Shown: in pieces, positions 9,414 to 18,263 of the stretch
Numbering within the stretch: the stretch's first letter is position 1
Layout: each line of letters opens with the position of its first letter
Source: Sediminibacterium soli
GTDB taxonomy: Bacteria > Bacteroidota > Bacteroidia > Chitinophagales > Chitinophagaceae
Reading direction: 5' to 3'
Assembly: GCF_009939225.1 (NCBI RefSeq)
Contig: NZ_JAACJR010000008.1
Coordinates: forward strand, 493,107 to 557,106
Length of the DNA: 64,000 nt
Notes under the pieces: model-generated
Database searches by the model: none
What the model was told of the DNA's origin: nothing
What the model saw: only the letters and a program-made list of their open reading frames with translations
Program-made: the position numbers and the translations under genes

Positions 9414-12245
9414 TTATTTTATTTTTTGCAGTGGCTGTATGGTAACAGGGCCCAGCAGACCCGATGGTTTGGGTTGCCATTGCGCGGCGGTGAAAATACC
9501 GTCCGCACCGCGGTTCTGCGGCAACCGCGATGGGAAATTCGTGTTATAGAATTTCTTCCATGGAATGCCTTTTTTGTCCATATCCGCGATGCGGTTGGCC
9601 ATGCCGTTGGTGACCGCTATTTTCAGTTCATTATCGGCTGTCAGCAGCGATGCGGGGATCGACAGTTTAAATACCGGGCCGATCAGTGTTGCCAGACGTT
9701 TCCCATTCACAAACACTTCGGCGCTCTCCTGCACCGAACCAAGATCCAGTTCGTACCATTCTGCCTTCACGGCAGGATATAAAAAATGGGTGGTGTATAC
9801 CGCCGTGCCGCTAAAATTTTTTGCGGCCGCATCGTTACCATCCGTCCATGAGCCGGGTGCGATATTGTTTTGCCTTGCAGGCAATACAGGGCTGCCGCCG
9901 GTGAACTGCAGCTGCCATTTTTCCCGTAAGGGTATTGCCGTTCCGGTGGTTTCTCTATAGGGATAGCTGCCTGCTTTTGGCGGCGATTGTACAGACTGCA
10001 CGATGCAGGAAGCGCCGGCGCGCAACGACAACAATACCTCGAGTTTATTGCCCTGGTTTCTTGTTCTGGCAACGCCTGCCTCGAGCGTCATGGGATCAAA
10101 CAACAAGGCATGCCTGTCATTGGTTTCCAGCGTCACCCATTCGCTGACGGATGCTGCAGTTGGGTTGCTGATAAAGTACAGGCGGCCATCATCGTATTTT
10201 CTTCTGGCAAACTGCAAGCCTTTATCCACCAGGGTTTCCCTGGTTGTTTTGGCCTGCAGCAGCAATTGCTCCATATCGTCGCCTACCAGTATCGATCCCT
10301 TTCCGATCGATGCCTGTCTGATCGTTCCCTTGTTTGTGAACGACAGCGACCCCGTGAGCTGCTGCAGCAAAGCCTGTCTTTTGGAAAGATCTGATAAGCC
10401 CGGCACCATGGATGGAAGATTACGGTAAAAAACAATCGTTGCTCCCTGCCTGGCGGCATCAAACAGTTTGCTCATGGTTTCGATGGGAATGTATTTTACA
10501 TCGGCCAATACGATGGTGCGGTAACTGCCACCCCCGCTTGTCTGTAACCGGTCGCCGGCTGTGCGGATATCCATCACCTGTTTATCGGAAACAAGGTCAA
10601 AAGCGTATCCTTTTTGCAGCAACCATTCGGCGCTGGTTTTGAAAACCGTTTTATCAAAGCCTTCCATCCCGTCAAAATGCAGCAGCAGATCGCGTCCCAT
10701 ATCAACGATACGGTCATTAAAGGGGAAATAGAGCAGGAGGTCGTTATCCGATTTTCCTTTCTGCAAAAAGCTCTGGCAGCGCGCCACATAATTATTCAGC
10801 GTGCTTATGTCTTTCCAGAACGGATTGGCCGGCGTAAAATGCACGGCTGCATAGAACAGCCATCCGGGCCATGGATCGTTTTGCGGCGAGTAGTTGGTGC
10901 CGTGCCAGAATACATGGTTCACACCTCCCACAAAATATTTGTCAACAGCCTGCTTTACATCGCCGAGAGAAGATTGAAAATGTTCGTTCAGCCAGGTGGC
11001 GGTTTCTGCGGATGCCAGCGGCTTGCCCATAACATGCGCGGTTGAAGTGGCAAATTTAAACCGGAGTATATCCGCGCCTTCTGTTTCGGGAATATCCACC
11101 ACGGCATACAGGTCGAGTATATTGGCGGGCGATCCGTGCGACTGGTTACGCACCATTTTGTTTTTTGACTTCGCCCATCTGTGCCAGGGCAGCGTAAAGT
11201 TATCGAGCAGCAGGTCTGATACCGTTTGCCGGTAATCTGCCAACACCCTGCGCCCGGTTTCCGTACTGTCGCGCTGCAATAACAAGGGCAGGTACTGCCT
11301 GATATCGTAGCCCCTTCGTTTGCGGAATTCGGACAGCATGTTGTTTGTCCAGTTTGCCTGTCCCTTTGCATCGTCCACTTCGTAGCTGTCGTTAAAAAAC
11401 GATCGCAGAGAGCGGAGGTCCCTTCCTTTAAACGCCTGATCAAATTTTGCGAGGTAGTGCTGCAGGGCTTCGGCTTTGAAATGATCGATCACATCGCCCT
11501 CTCCTCCGGGGGCGGCGCGCTCCACCAGTTTACCGTGATAGCCTGTGAACAGCGCCACCAGTTTCCATTCGCCGCGGGGAGCCGTCCAGTTAAGTCTTCC
11601 GCTCTCACCGAGTTTTGATGTAAGGTCCGTCGCCTGTCCGCCGGTATCGTAGGCTATTACGGCCGATGGCAACAATACCTGTTCATACCGCAGCTGGTCC
11701 AGTGCGTACAATTGCAGGTTGGGGTTAGCGGCAACAGGATGCTGCAACTGGCTGACATCGATCTTCATCCTGCTTTCAGAGCGGTAAAACGGCTGCTGCC
11801 GGTAGCTGATCGTATCGTTGATGCGCTGTCCTTCTTTCAATACCCATGTTCTGAAGTTGATGTTACGGCAGGCGTCTTCGGGTTTTACCCATGGTCCGCC
11901 AAAGGGCCAGCCGGTGGCGTTGGCCATATCGATGCCCAGCCCCAGGCGTTTGCCTTCCTGCAGGGTATACCCCAGCATATCCATCCATTTGGGAGAAAGA
12001 AAATCGATGAACCTGGCCTCATATCCTTTCACCCCGTAGATCGGCGTGATCTCCAGTCCGCCCAGCCCTGCTTCCTTATACTGCTGCATGGCGGCTGTCA
12101 GACCGGCTTTGTCCACAGCGCTTCCCTCCCACCACCAGCGTGTCCACGGCCTGGCCGTTTGTGTGATCCGGGGCCAGGATGGCTGTGCATTGGATGAAAG
12201 AGATACGATAAGTGCTATCGCCAGTACAATGATGTTTCGGTTCAT
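9414..12245 (-). CDS. GH106 alpha-L-rhamnosidase
   Basis: A 943-residue exported protein (signal peptide MNRNIIVLAIALIVSLSSNAQ). The opening RPWTRWWWEGSAVDKAGLTA followed by YKEAGLGGLEITPIYGVKG, and GLGIDMANATGWPFGGPWV, are the hallmark N-terminal barrel motifs of GH106, a family of inverting alpha-L-rhamnosidases that cut rhamnogalacturonan. Later motifs include YEVDDAKGQANWT, YFVGGVNHVFWHGTNYSPQ, and a C-terminal jelly-roll sugar-binding domain (WYELDLGSVQESAEVFVNGK, LLTADNELKIAVTNGMANRI). It supplies free L-rhamnose, which is exactly what the adjacent rhamnose operon consumes. It is 27 bp downstream of the PL22 gene. Confidence 0.92.
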   Translation of the reverse strand: MNRNIIVLAIALIVSLSSNAQPSWPRITQTARPWTRWWWEGSAVDKAGLTAAMQQYKEAGLGGLEITPIYGVKGYEARFIDFLSPKWMDMLGYTLQEGKRLGLGIDMANATGWPFGGPWVKPEDACRNINFRTWVLKEGQRINDTISYRQQPFYRSESRMKIDVSQLQHPVAANPNLQLYALDQLRYEQVLLPSAVIAYDTGGQATDLTSKLGESGRLNWTAPRGEWKLVALFTGYHGKLVERAAPGGEGDVIDHFKAEALQHYLAKFDQAFKGRDLRSLRSFFNDSYEVDDAKGQANWTNNMLSEFRKRRGYDIRQYLPLLLQRDSTETGRRVLADYRQTVSDLLLDNFTLPWHRWAKSKNKMVRNQSHGSPANILDLYAVVDIPETEGADILRFKFATSTAHVMGKPLASAETATWLNEHFQSSLGDVKQAVDKYFVGGVNHVFWHGTNYSPQNDPWPGWLFYAAVHFTPANPFWKDISTLNNYVARCQSFLQKGKSDNDLLLYFPFNDRIVDMGRDLLLHFDGMEGFDKTVFKTSAEWLLQKGYAFDLVSDKQVMDIRTAGDRLQTSGGGSYRTIVLADVKYIPIETMSKLFDAARQGATIVFYRNLPSMVPGLSDLSKRQALLQQLTGSLSFTNKGTIRQASIGKGSILVGDDMEQLLLQAKTTRETLVDKGLQFARRKYDDGRLYFISNPTAASVSEWVTLETNDRHALLFDPMTLEAGVARTRNQGNKLEVLLSLRAGASCIVQSVQSPPKAGSYPYRETTGTAIPLREKWQLQFTGGSPVLPARQNNIAPGSWTDGNDAAAKNFSGTAVYTTHFLYPAVKAEWYELDLGSVQESAEVFVNGKRLATLIGPVFKLSIPASLLTADNELKIAVTNGMANRIADMDKKGIPWKKFYNTNFPSRLPQNRGADGIFTAAQWQPKPSGLLGPVTIQPLQKIK

Positions 12246-12272
12246 GAATTTGCGGATTTGTATAGTTGGAAT

Positions 12273-13529
12273 TTACCTGTTCCTGTTTGCTTTTTTTATT
12301 TCAGCGGCATATACATTTTCAATGCCTTCAAAATTGGCACGGAAGATGATCCATTTTTGATCGGGACTGAAATGTACATTGGGCTCGAGTTTGTACTGGT
12401 GGTGCTGCATATTCACCAGTTTTTCTGCGCGCAGGGAATCTCCTGCGGGAAGAAACAGGTTGATCCATTTGCCGTCTTTTGCCTTGGCTACGGCATTCGG
12501 GTCTCCTCCGTCACCGGCGAAAATGGTCTCATCAGCCGAACTGGTGTAATGAACCGACCAGTCGTTCCGCTGCACCCGGTAACGTGTTTTCTTTCCCGTT
12601 TGAAGATCGACGCCGGCTACCAAAAAAGTCTCGCCGCGCGGCATCTGCAGATCGAACCAGATTCTTTTTCCGCTGGCGCCAAACCATTCGTGTCCGGCTA
12701 TTTCCATATTCATCGTGCGTTTATGCACCAGGCTTACTTTCTTTGAGCCGGTATGGATCGTCCAGATACGGTCTACTTTGTGCCAGGGGCCTTCGTGACA
12801 GAACATCATCAACTGGGGATCAGTTGGTGAGAACTGGATATGGTTGAGCCATGCGGTGTCGGAGAAGAGTTTTGTCAGTTTTTTTGTTTTCAGATCGATG
12901 GTAAAAAGGGTGTGCGGCAGTTTGGCTTCGTAGATCAGGTTAAAATAGTCCGATTTGTTCGGGTTCTTCCGAAGCAGTTCTTTTTCTTCATTCGAGCTCC
13001 ATCCCCCGCCCAGCATAGTGCCATCGGCATTTACCGTGGTGACACCGCCTTTAAAATCTTCCGGAAATACAAATACCAGTTCCTGTTTTCTGCTCCCGGG
13101 ATCCACGCAAAACACACTGTCCTTCACCTGGAAATAGAGCTTCTTGGTACGCTGCGAAACGATTTCTCCGTTCATGGGTGTGGGATGATGGGTCAGCTGC
13201 GTGGCGGTAAGCGTGGAAAGCGAAAGCAGGTACAGCTGTTTGTCTTTTACATTCAGGTTATAGGTTTCCTGTTTGCGCATATCGGTGGCAGCGCCGGGCT
13301 CTTCGCGTTTGCTGTTGTAGAACACCATGTTGTTGCCCAGAAAAGGATTGTTGTGAAAATAAAAACTCAGGCTGCTGCCGGGTATCCTTGTCAGCCTTAT
13401 CACGCGGTGTCCCGTACTTTTATCAATCCACTCATCGGGCATTTTCCGGTTACCTGTTTCCATAACGGGTTGCGCTGCGGCAAACAGCGCCAGTAACCCA
13501 CCCGATACTGCCAATAGCGTTTTTTTCAT
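12273..13529 (-). CDS. PL22 oligogalacturonate lyase, secreted form
   Basis: About 418 residues. PL22 enzymes split unsaturated digalacturonate and short galacturonides to the keto-uronate monomer. The seven-bladed propeller blades are visible: GHRVIRLTRIPGSSLSFYFH near the N-terminus, LNHIQFSPTDPQLMMFCHEG near residue 230 (metal-ligand histidine), and the C-terminal HHQYKLEPNVHFSPDQKW. It has a clear signal peptide (MKKTLLAVSGGLLALFAAAQ), whereas the classical enterobacterial Ogl is cytoplasmic. The ATG at 13529 (10 bp after the upstream stop) starts the signal peptide; an ATG at 13538 is also possible. The Bacteroidota form therefore probably works in the periplasm with GH28 and GH105. Confidence 0.9.
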   Translation of the reverse strand: MKKTLLAVSGGLLALFAAAQPVMETGNRKMPDEWIDKSTGHRVIRLTRIPGSSLSFYFHNNPFLGNNMVFYNSKREEPGAATDMRKQETYNLNVKDKQLYLLSLSTLTATQLTHHPTPMNGEIVSQRTKKLYFQVKDSVFCVDPGSRKQELVFVFPEDFKGGVTTVNADGTMLGGGWSSNEEKELLRKNPNKSDYFNLIYEAKLPHTLFTIDLKTKKLTKLFSDTAWLNHIQFSPTDPQLMMFCHEGPWHKVDRIWTIHTGSKKVSLVHKRTMNMEIAGHEWFGASGKRIWFDLQMPRGETFLVAGVDLQTGKKTRYRVQRNDWSVHYTSSADETIFAGDGGDPNAVAKAKDGKWINLFLPAGDSLRAEKLVNMQHHQYKLEPNVHFSPDQKWIIFRANFEGIENVYAAEIKKANRNR

Positions 13530-13539
13530 AGACTGCATT

Positions 13540-14595
13540 TTAACGGATCCTGAATATAAATGGTGATGATGTCATGTATTTACCGCCCTGTGATGTTGTG
13601 AACAGGTAAGCCGGTTTGCCGTTGCGTAACAACAGCTGTGGTCTTTCGAAGCGACCGTATTTTTTCAGGTGCGCGGGGGCCGGCGGCTGCTGGATATAAT
13701 GATCGGCCGCATAGTAGGCGATCCGGGGATCCGACCACCTAAGCCCGTCTTTCGATTCCATCAGGATACCGTTCTCGTGATTGAACACACCCATATCCCT
13801 TGCGATCATACAGAACCGCTTTTTCTCCATCCATACAAATGCGTCTTCGAGTTGCTTGTTGTCGCCGCGTGTTGAAAAATCGATCAGTGGGTTATCCGGA
13901 TGTTTCTGATAGGGCCCTTCCGGCTTATCGGCGATGGCAAGCCCGTATTTGCGGTTACCGCGTATGGGGCCGGTTGCTTCTTCGTATTCTTTTGTATTCC
14001 ACGATTTATAATAGAGCCAGTACCTGCCGTCGGGGTGTTTGATAACGGAAGGATTGGTGGTGCAATGGTCATCCCAACAGCCCGCTTCACCCGGCAGCAG
14101 CAAAGGCTGATCGGGTCTTTTCCAGGGTCCGTTCAGGCTGGACGCAGTAGCCAGTCCTATCCGCTTCGTATTGGTTTTACCATTGGCGTTACCCATATAA
14201 AACAGGCAATACAGGCCATCGATGTTTTTGATGGATGGGTTATGACAGGTGGTGGCATCCCAATAGCCGGGTCTGGGCGCCAATACCGTTTCCCTGATCT
14301 CATAGGGACCTTCCGGCCTCTCTGCCACCGCGTGCACGATCTCGCTGCCGTTGATCCAGCCGCCCATTCCCTTCTTCGCCACCCAGCGCGAAAAAAACAC
14401 ATGCGTGTTGCCATTTTCGTCTTCGATCGGGCTGTTGCACCATACATAATACCCTTCCTGTTCGAGCACACGGCCTACCGGCTGCAGTTTTTTTGCAAAT
14501 GCCGATTCATCCGAAAACCAGGCTTCCGCCGCACCGGGTATGGCGCCGCCAGCGGATAAAAGCGTGAGCGACCGGATAAATTCTTTTCTTTTCAT
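13540..14595 (-). CDS. Five-bladed beta-propeller glycoside hydrolase (GH43/GH32-like fold)
   Basis: 351 residues. The N-terminus KRKEFIRSLTLLSAGGAIPGAAEA looks like an export signal; it has KRK rather than a strict twin-arginine pair, so Sec or Tat cannot be decided. Propeller blades are obvious: YYVWCNSPIEDENGNTHVFF, CHNPSIKNIDGLYCLFYMG, TTNPSVIKHPDGRYWLYYKS, QLEDAFVWMEKKRFCMIARD, RPQLLLRNGKPAYLFT. Acidic residues in NSPIED, TTNPSV and LEDAF are candidates for catalysis by analogy with this fold. Proteins of this type are often named only 'glycoside hydrolase' or 'sucrase' in Bacteroidota PULs; the substrate is not known. It lies 33 bp after the CE12 gene and 10 bp before PL22. Confidence 0.78.
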   Translation of the reverse strand: MKRKEFIRSLTLLSAGGAIPGAAEAWFSDESAFAKKLQPVGRVLEQEGYYVWCNSPIEDENGNTHVFFSRWVAKKGMGGWINGSEIVHAVAERPEGPYEIRETVLAPRPGYWDATTCHNPSIKNIDGLYCLFYMGNANGKTNTKRIGLATASSLNGPWKRPDQPLLLPGEAGCWDDHCTTNPSVIKHPDGRYWLYYKSWNTKEYEEATGPIRGNRKYGLAIADKPEGPYQKHPDNPLIDFSTRGDNKQLEDAFVWMEKKRFCMIARDMGVFNHENGILMESKDGLRWSDPRIAYYAADHYIQQPPAPAHLKKYGRFERPQLLLRNGKPAYLFTTSQGGKYMTSSPFIFRIR

Positions 14596-14628
14596 ATTTT
14601 TCTGCGGCTGTGCTTATCGTTTGCTGTA

Positions 14629-15945
14629 TCAGTTTCCATCGGGTTTTTGCGAAGCGTACAGGGGACTTAACGGCCAGTACCATTGCTCCCAGGGATCGGG
14701 ATGAGATGGATCAAATGCGCCCGTATCCTTTTTCAGGTAGCTGGCAAGAGACAGTTTTTGTCTTCTGATCTCCTGCACCACACAACGCGCAAGTTCGTAA
14801 GCGCCATAGGTACTGAAATGTGTGTCGTCTTTCAGTGCCTGCGGCTGGTTGGGAAATATATTGGCCGGGAAATGAACAAATGCCCTGACAGATTTTTCAG
14901 GTCCCCATGCCTCGTACAATGTTTTGCTCATGGCATTCAGATCAATCAATGCCACATCCGCTTTTTGTGCGGTCTGCCGCATGGCTTCGGGATACTCGAG
15001 CAAGGTGTTATTGATCTTACCGCCAGTATCGAAAGATCGGCGATGCATGGAGGTAACCAATACCGGCACCATACCATGGGCTCTTGCCTCTGTGATCCAT
15101 TCCATCAATGTTGACTGGTAGGTTGTAAAAGGATCCAGGTGTGTGGAGCCCGGCTTCTGGTCGTTATGCGCAAATTCGATAAACAGGTAGTCGCCGGGTT
15201 TGGCAAGACTGAAAATTTTCTGCAGCCTTCTCTCTCCCCGGAAAGCTTTCAGTGTTTCGCCCGACTCTGCATAGTTGGCGATACAGATATTACCCGGCCG
15301 AAAGAACGAAGGGAACATTTGTCCCCATGCAGCCCAGGGTTCTTTGTCCTGGTCCACCACCGTTGAATTACCTGCGAGAAAAACGGTTGCTGCGTTTGTG
15401 TCGCGCTGTATTTCCATCGCATCTACTTTCGGCAAACTGTCGTTGAACTCGATGGTGAGTTTGTTATCCCAGTGTGCGTAGCTGATCTCCCGTGGTTTGA
15501 GTCTGACCTTTGCGATGGCTGTTCCCTGCGCATCCCTGATGATGCTGTCGCGGATATGGATCGTAGCGATCACTTTCTTACGCTGGCCTTTTTTTGTTCG
15601 GATATTGGCAAACAGCAACCGTCTGTTTTCTGCGCGTACCGTGGTGGCCGAGCCGGCTTCGGTATCGCCCAATACAATCGTCACAGTATAGTTTCCTTCG
15701 GGAAGTTTTACCGAAAAGAAAAAAGGCGCAGACGCCGTGATGAAATCCATGTTCTTTCTTTCAACGGCCTGCAGCAGTGCACCCGGTTCAAATCCGTACC
15801 CTCTGTCGGCAGTGTAGCGATCATCGGTATGTATCCTGGTATACCCCTGTCTTGCTTTTCCGTTTCCGAAATCAAAGCGGTACGACTGAGCAAACAGTTC
15901 TGCAGAGAGGTTGCCGAACAGCAGGAGAAGAAAAAAACAGCGCAT
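14629..15945 (-). CDS. Rhamnogalacturonan acetylesterase (CE12, SGNH hydrolase) with N-terminal malectin-like domain
   Basis: 438 residues starting at the ATG 15945 (signal peptide MRCFFLLLLFGNLSAELFAQ); a GTG three codons upstream is possible. Residues 20-165 resemble a malectin/galactose-binding-like module (YRFDFGNGKARQGYTRIHTD). The esterase follows: block I VFLAGNSTVVDQ with the nucleophilic Ser near residue 195, block II NYAESGETLKAF, block III FIEFAHNDQKPGS, and the C-terminal Asp/His pair in KDDTHFSTYGAYELAR. CE12 removes acetyl groups from RG-I galacturonic acid so that backbone enzymes can act. It is the first enzyme gene after susCD, separated from susD by a 99-bp spacer holding a terminator-like hairpin. 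Confidence 0.9.
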   Translation of the reverse strand: MRCFFLLLLFGNLSAELFAQSYRFDFGNGKARQGYTRIHTDDRYTADRGYGFEPGALLQAVERKNMDFITASAPFFFSVKLPEGNYTVTIVLGDTEAGSATTVRAENRRLLFANIRTKKGQRKKVIATIHIRDSIIRDAQGTAIAKVRLKPREISYAHWDNKLTIEFNDSLPKVDAMEIQRDTNAATVFLAGNSTVVDQDKEPWAAWGQMFPSFFRPGNICIANYAESGETLKAFRGERRLQKIFSLAKPGDYLFIEFAHNDQKPGSTHLDPFTTYQSTLMEWITEARAHGMVPVLVTSMHRRSFDTGGKINNTLLEYPEAMRQTAQKADVALIDLNAMSKTLYEAWGPEKSVRAFVHFPANIFPNQPQALKDDTHFSTYGAYELARCVVQEIRRQKLSLASYLKKDTGAFDPSHPDPWEQWYWPLSPLYASQKPDGN

Positions 15946-15979
15946 CTGGTTCACTGGACTTGTTGCTTTGAAATTACCA

Positions 15980-16016
15980 TTTAAAAAATAGAAAGGACAA
16001 TCTCAGCGATTGCCCC
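15980..16016 (-). terminator. Terminator-like hairpin (attenuator) between susD and the enzyme genes
   Basis: On the minus strand GGGCAATC, loop GCTGA, GATTGTCC (8 bp with one G-U pair) is followed by TTTCTATTTTTT. It lies about 30 bp after the susD stop. Such partial terminators after susCD are thought to let the transporter be made in excess over downstream enzymes; that use here is an inference. Confidence 0.6.
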
Positions 16017-16044
16017 TTCACGTTATAACTACTATGCCTGCTTA

Positions 16045-18234
16045 CTAATAGCCGGGGTTCTGGTAAGATGCCCTTGCCGCCGCATCGAGCGGCGCACCTT
16101 TCGGGTCTGTTAACTGAACCAGGAAGGCGTTGGGCCATGGCCTGAACGTATAGTTCTTTTTCATCTGTCCTTTGCCGTTGCCGTCCTGCCCGTTTCCGTT
16201 GGCGGTGTTGGCAGCCGCGGGCCATAAACCGGCGCGGTCCGATGCCATCTGGTTCGAATAGATTGCGCGATCGTAGAGAATACCGGCGTTGTGCTGGTCT
16301 TCCCAGGCAATGCCTTCCGAAAGAAATTCGCGCACTTTCTCATTGTAAATAAACTGGATGAACATATCCGCTTTTGATGTTGCCGCCGGTATGTATTTTT
16401 CCGCCGTTGCCTCGGGAGAACCCGGTGTAAAAACAGCTTCCGTAACCTGCAGCTTGGTGTACGAGCTGCCGCTGGCAGGATAGGCAGGGCCGGCTTTTTC
16501 GGATGCAGTAAGTCCTGCGGCCGCAGGCTCCCATTCTACCAGTACATTCGGTCGGCTCTCACCCGATTTGTAGGCCGCACGCTGGCGAAGCACATTGATG
16601 TCGTTCACCGCTTCTGCATACTGTCCCTTCCTGCCGTATGCTTCGGCGCGGATCAGGTAGGTCTCTGCAAGACGCATCAGTATCGCATCGCGGGTGCCGC
16701 TTTCGCTGTTGAAATTTGCCTCATCGGAGCTGCCGCCTTTCAAAGGGTCTACAAATTTTCTGGATGAGAGATAAGGCGCTGATGCACCTGTGGCCAGCCC
16801 GATATTGTTATTGGTAATACCCAAACGGTAATACAGTTTGCCCGTGGCCGAAGATTTCACCCAGCGCACCATGAACTGGTAGGGCAAACTCATCACCGAC
16901 ATGGAGTCCAATGCCTCCGATGGCTGGTTTTCAAGATAGATCAGCGCACGTGCACCGGGAGCTATCCGCTTTGAACCCGATACCACCGCGGGCTGACCCG
17001 CAGGTTTATTGGCGTTCCAGTAAGCGGCGGCGCCGGCAGACCAGGTATAGGACGTGCTGGTTGCAGCGGGCATGTTACTGATGTATTCGTACTGGAAAGT
17101 TTTGTAATAGCGCGAATCGTTCACTTTATCACGGAAATTATCATAGGCCCAGTCGGTAGGCTTAAAAGTTCCAAAAGGGCGTCCGTAGCCCTGCGACCTG
17201 GTGACGCCTGTATTGGCAGTATAATCGCCGGTATGGTAGTTACAGGAACGGTTGCCGCCAAAACGTCCGTCGAGACTGATATTGATATCAAACTGTGCAG
17301 ACCACAATACTTCGGTCGAGGGATTGGTTTCCGATACGGCGGGATTGAACAGGGTCCAGTAATCCGGGGCAAGACCGGATACACCGCCTTTGCCGTTGAT
17401 CACCTGTGTGGCGAGATTGATGCAGGAATCCAGATCGGTGGTCACATTTCCTTTGTAGAGCATTTTCAGGTGCGTTTCGCCGCTGTTTGCAAAACCTGCC
17501 GCCTGTGCACGGTTGAGGTAGAGTTTGGCAAGAAAATGCCCGGCAGCCCATTTGGTCAGGCGACCGCGGTCGGTGGTGGTAGCGGGGAGGTTATCAAATG
17601 CATAACGCATATCGCCGATGATCTGTTTGTAGATATCCTCCAGTTTTGCCTTGGGGTAATTGTAGATACCGTTGTCCTCGCGTTTTGCATCCAGCAGCAG
17701 GGGCACATCGCCCAGCTGGTTTGATATCAGGTAATACGCCCAGGCGCGGAGCATCAGTATTTCGGCGCGTCTTGTTTTACGCATCGTTTCATCGCTGCCA
17801 AATTTACCGGGTTTGATATTATCGATGATATTGAGCGCGATGTTGCAGTTATTGATATGCGGGTACACACCCATCGGTGCATAGCTTGAGTTGGCGCTGC
17901 CGAGAAAGTTCACCATATTGGCAGCGGCAATGGTAGATACATCCGTGCCGTATACGGACGACACCATCTGCGCGTTGGCTGCCGTGGAAGTCATATATGC
18001 ATCCGTTTCAGGCTCTATAAGCCTTGCGCCGTTTGCATCCCACTCGTGTTTTACGCGGGCTATCACGTACAAACCGTTGATCAGCGAATTCAAACCGCTT
18101 TCGTTGTTATAATAATCCTGCGTAAGACTGGATACCTGTTTTTCCTGCAGGAATTTTTTACAGGAAGACAATGAGGCAACAAGGGATATCATCAACCCTA
18201 TTATTACCATGTATTTTTTTTGATGCTGTTTCAT
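16045..18234 (-). CDS. susD: SusD/RagB-family outer-membrane glycan-binding lipoprotein
   Basis: 729 residues, longer than most SusD proteins (about 500-650). The N-terminus has a lipoprotein signal with lipobox ASLSSC (Cys near residue 25), so it is expected to be anchored in the outer membrane facing outward. SusD helical repeats are seen in CNIALNIIDNIKPGKFGSDE, RRAEILMLRAWAYYLISNQL (the classic aromatic-rich segment), LTKWAAGHFLAKLYLNRAQA and RLAETYLIRAEAYGRKGQYA near residue 540. It forms the lid on the SusC barrel and hands over oligosaccharide. It starts 29 bp after susC. Confidence 0.93.
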   Translation of the reverse strand: MKQHQKKYMVIIGLMISLVASLSSCKKFLQEKQVSSLTQDYYNNESGLNSLINGLYVIARVKHEWDANGARLIEPETDAYMTSTAANAQMVSSVYGTDVSTIAAANMVNFLGSANSSYAPMGVYPHINNCNIALNIIDNIKPGKFGSDETMRKTRRAEILMLRAWAYYLISNQLGDVPLLLDAKREDNGIYNYPKAKLEDIYKQIIGDMRYAFDNLPATTTDRGRLTKWAAGHFLAKLYLNRAQAAGFANSGETHLKMLYKGNVTTDLDSCINLATQVINGKGGVSGLAPDYWTLFNPAVSETNPSTEVLWSAQFDINISLDGRFGGNRSCNYHTGDYTANTGVTRSQGYGRPFGTFKPTDWAYDNFRDKVNDSRYYKTFQYEYISNMPAATSTSYTWSAGAAAYWNANKPAGQPAVVSGSKRIAPGARALIYLENQPSEALDSMSVMSLPYQFMVRWVKSSATGKLYYRLGITNNNIGLATGASAPYLSSRKFVDPLKGGSSDEANFNSESGTRDAILMRLAETYLIRAEAYGRKGQYAEAVNDINVLRQRAAYKSGESRPNVLVEWEPAAAGLTASEKAGPAYPASGSSYTKLQVTEAVFTPGSPEATAEKYIPAATSKADMFIQFIYNEKVREFLSEGIAWEDQHNAGILYDRAIYSNQMASDRAGLWPAAANTANGNGQDGNGKGQMKKNYTFRPWPNAFLVQLTDPKGAPLDAAARASYQNPGY

Positions 18235-18263
18235 GTCAATTATTTGAATAACTGGTAATGGGT

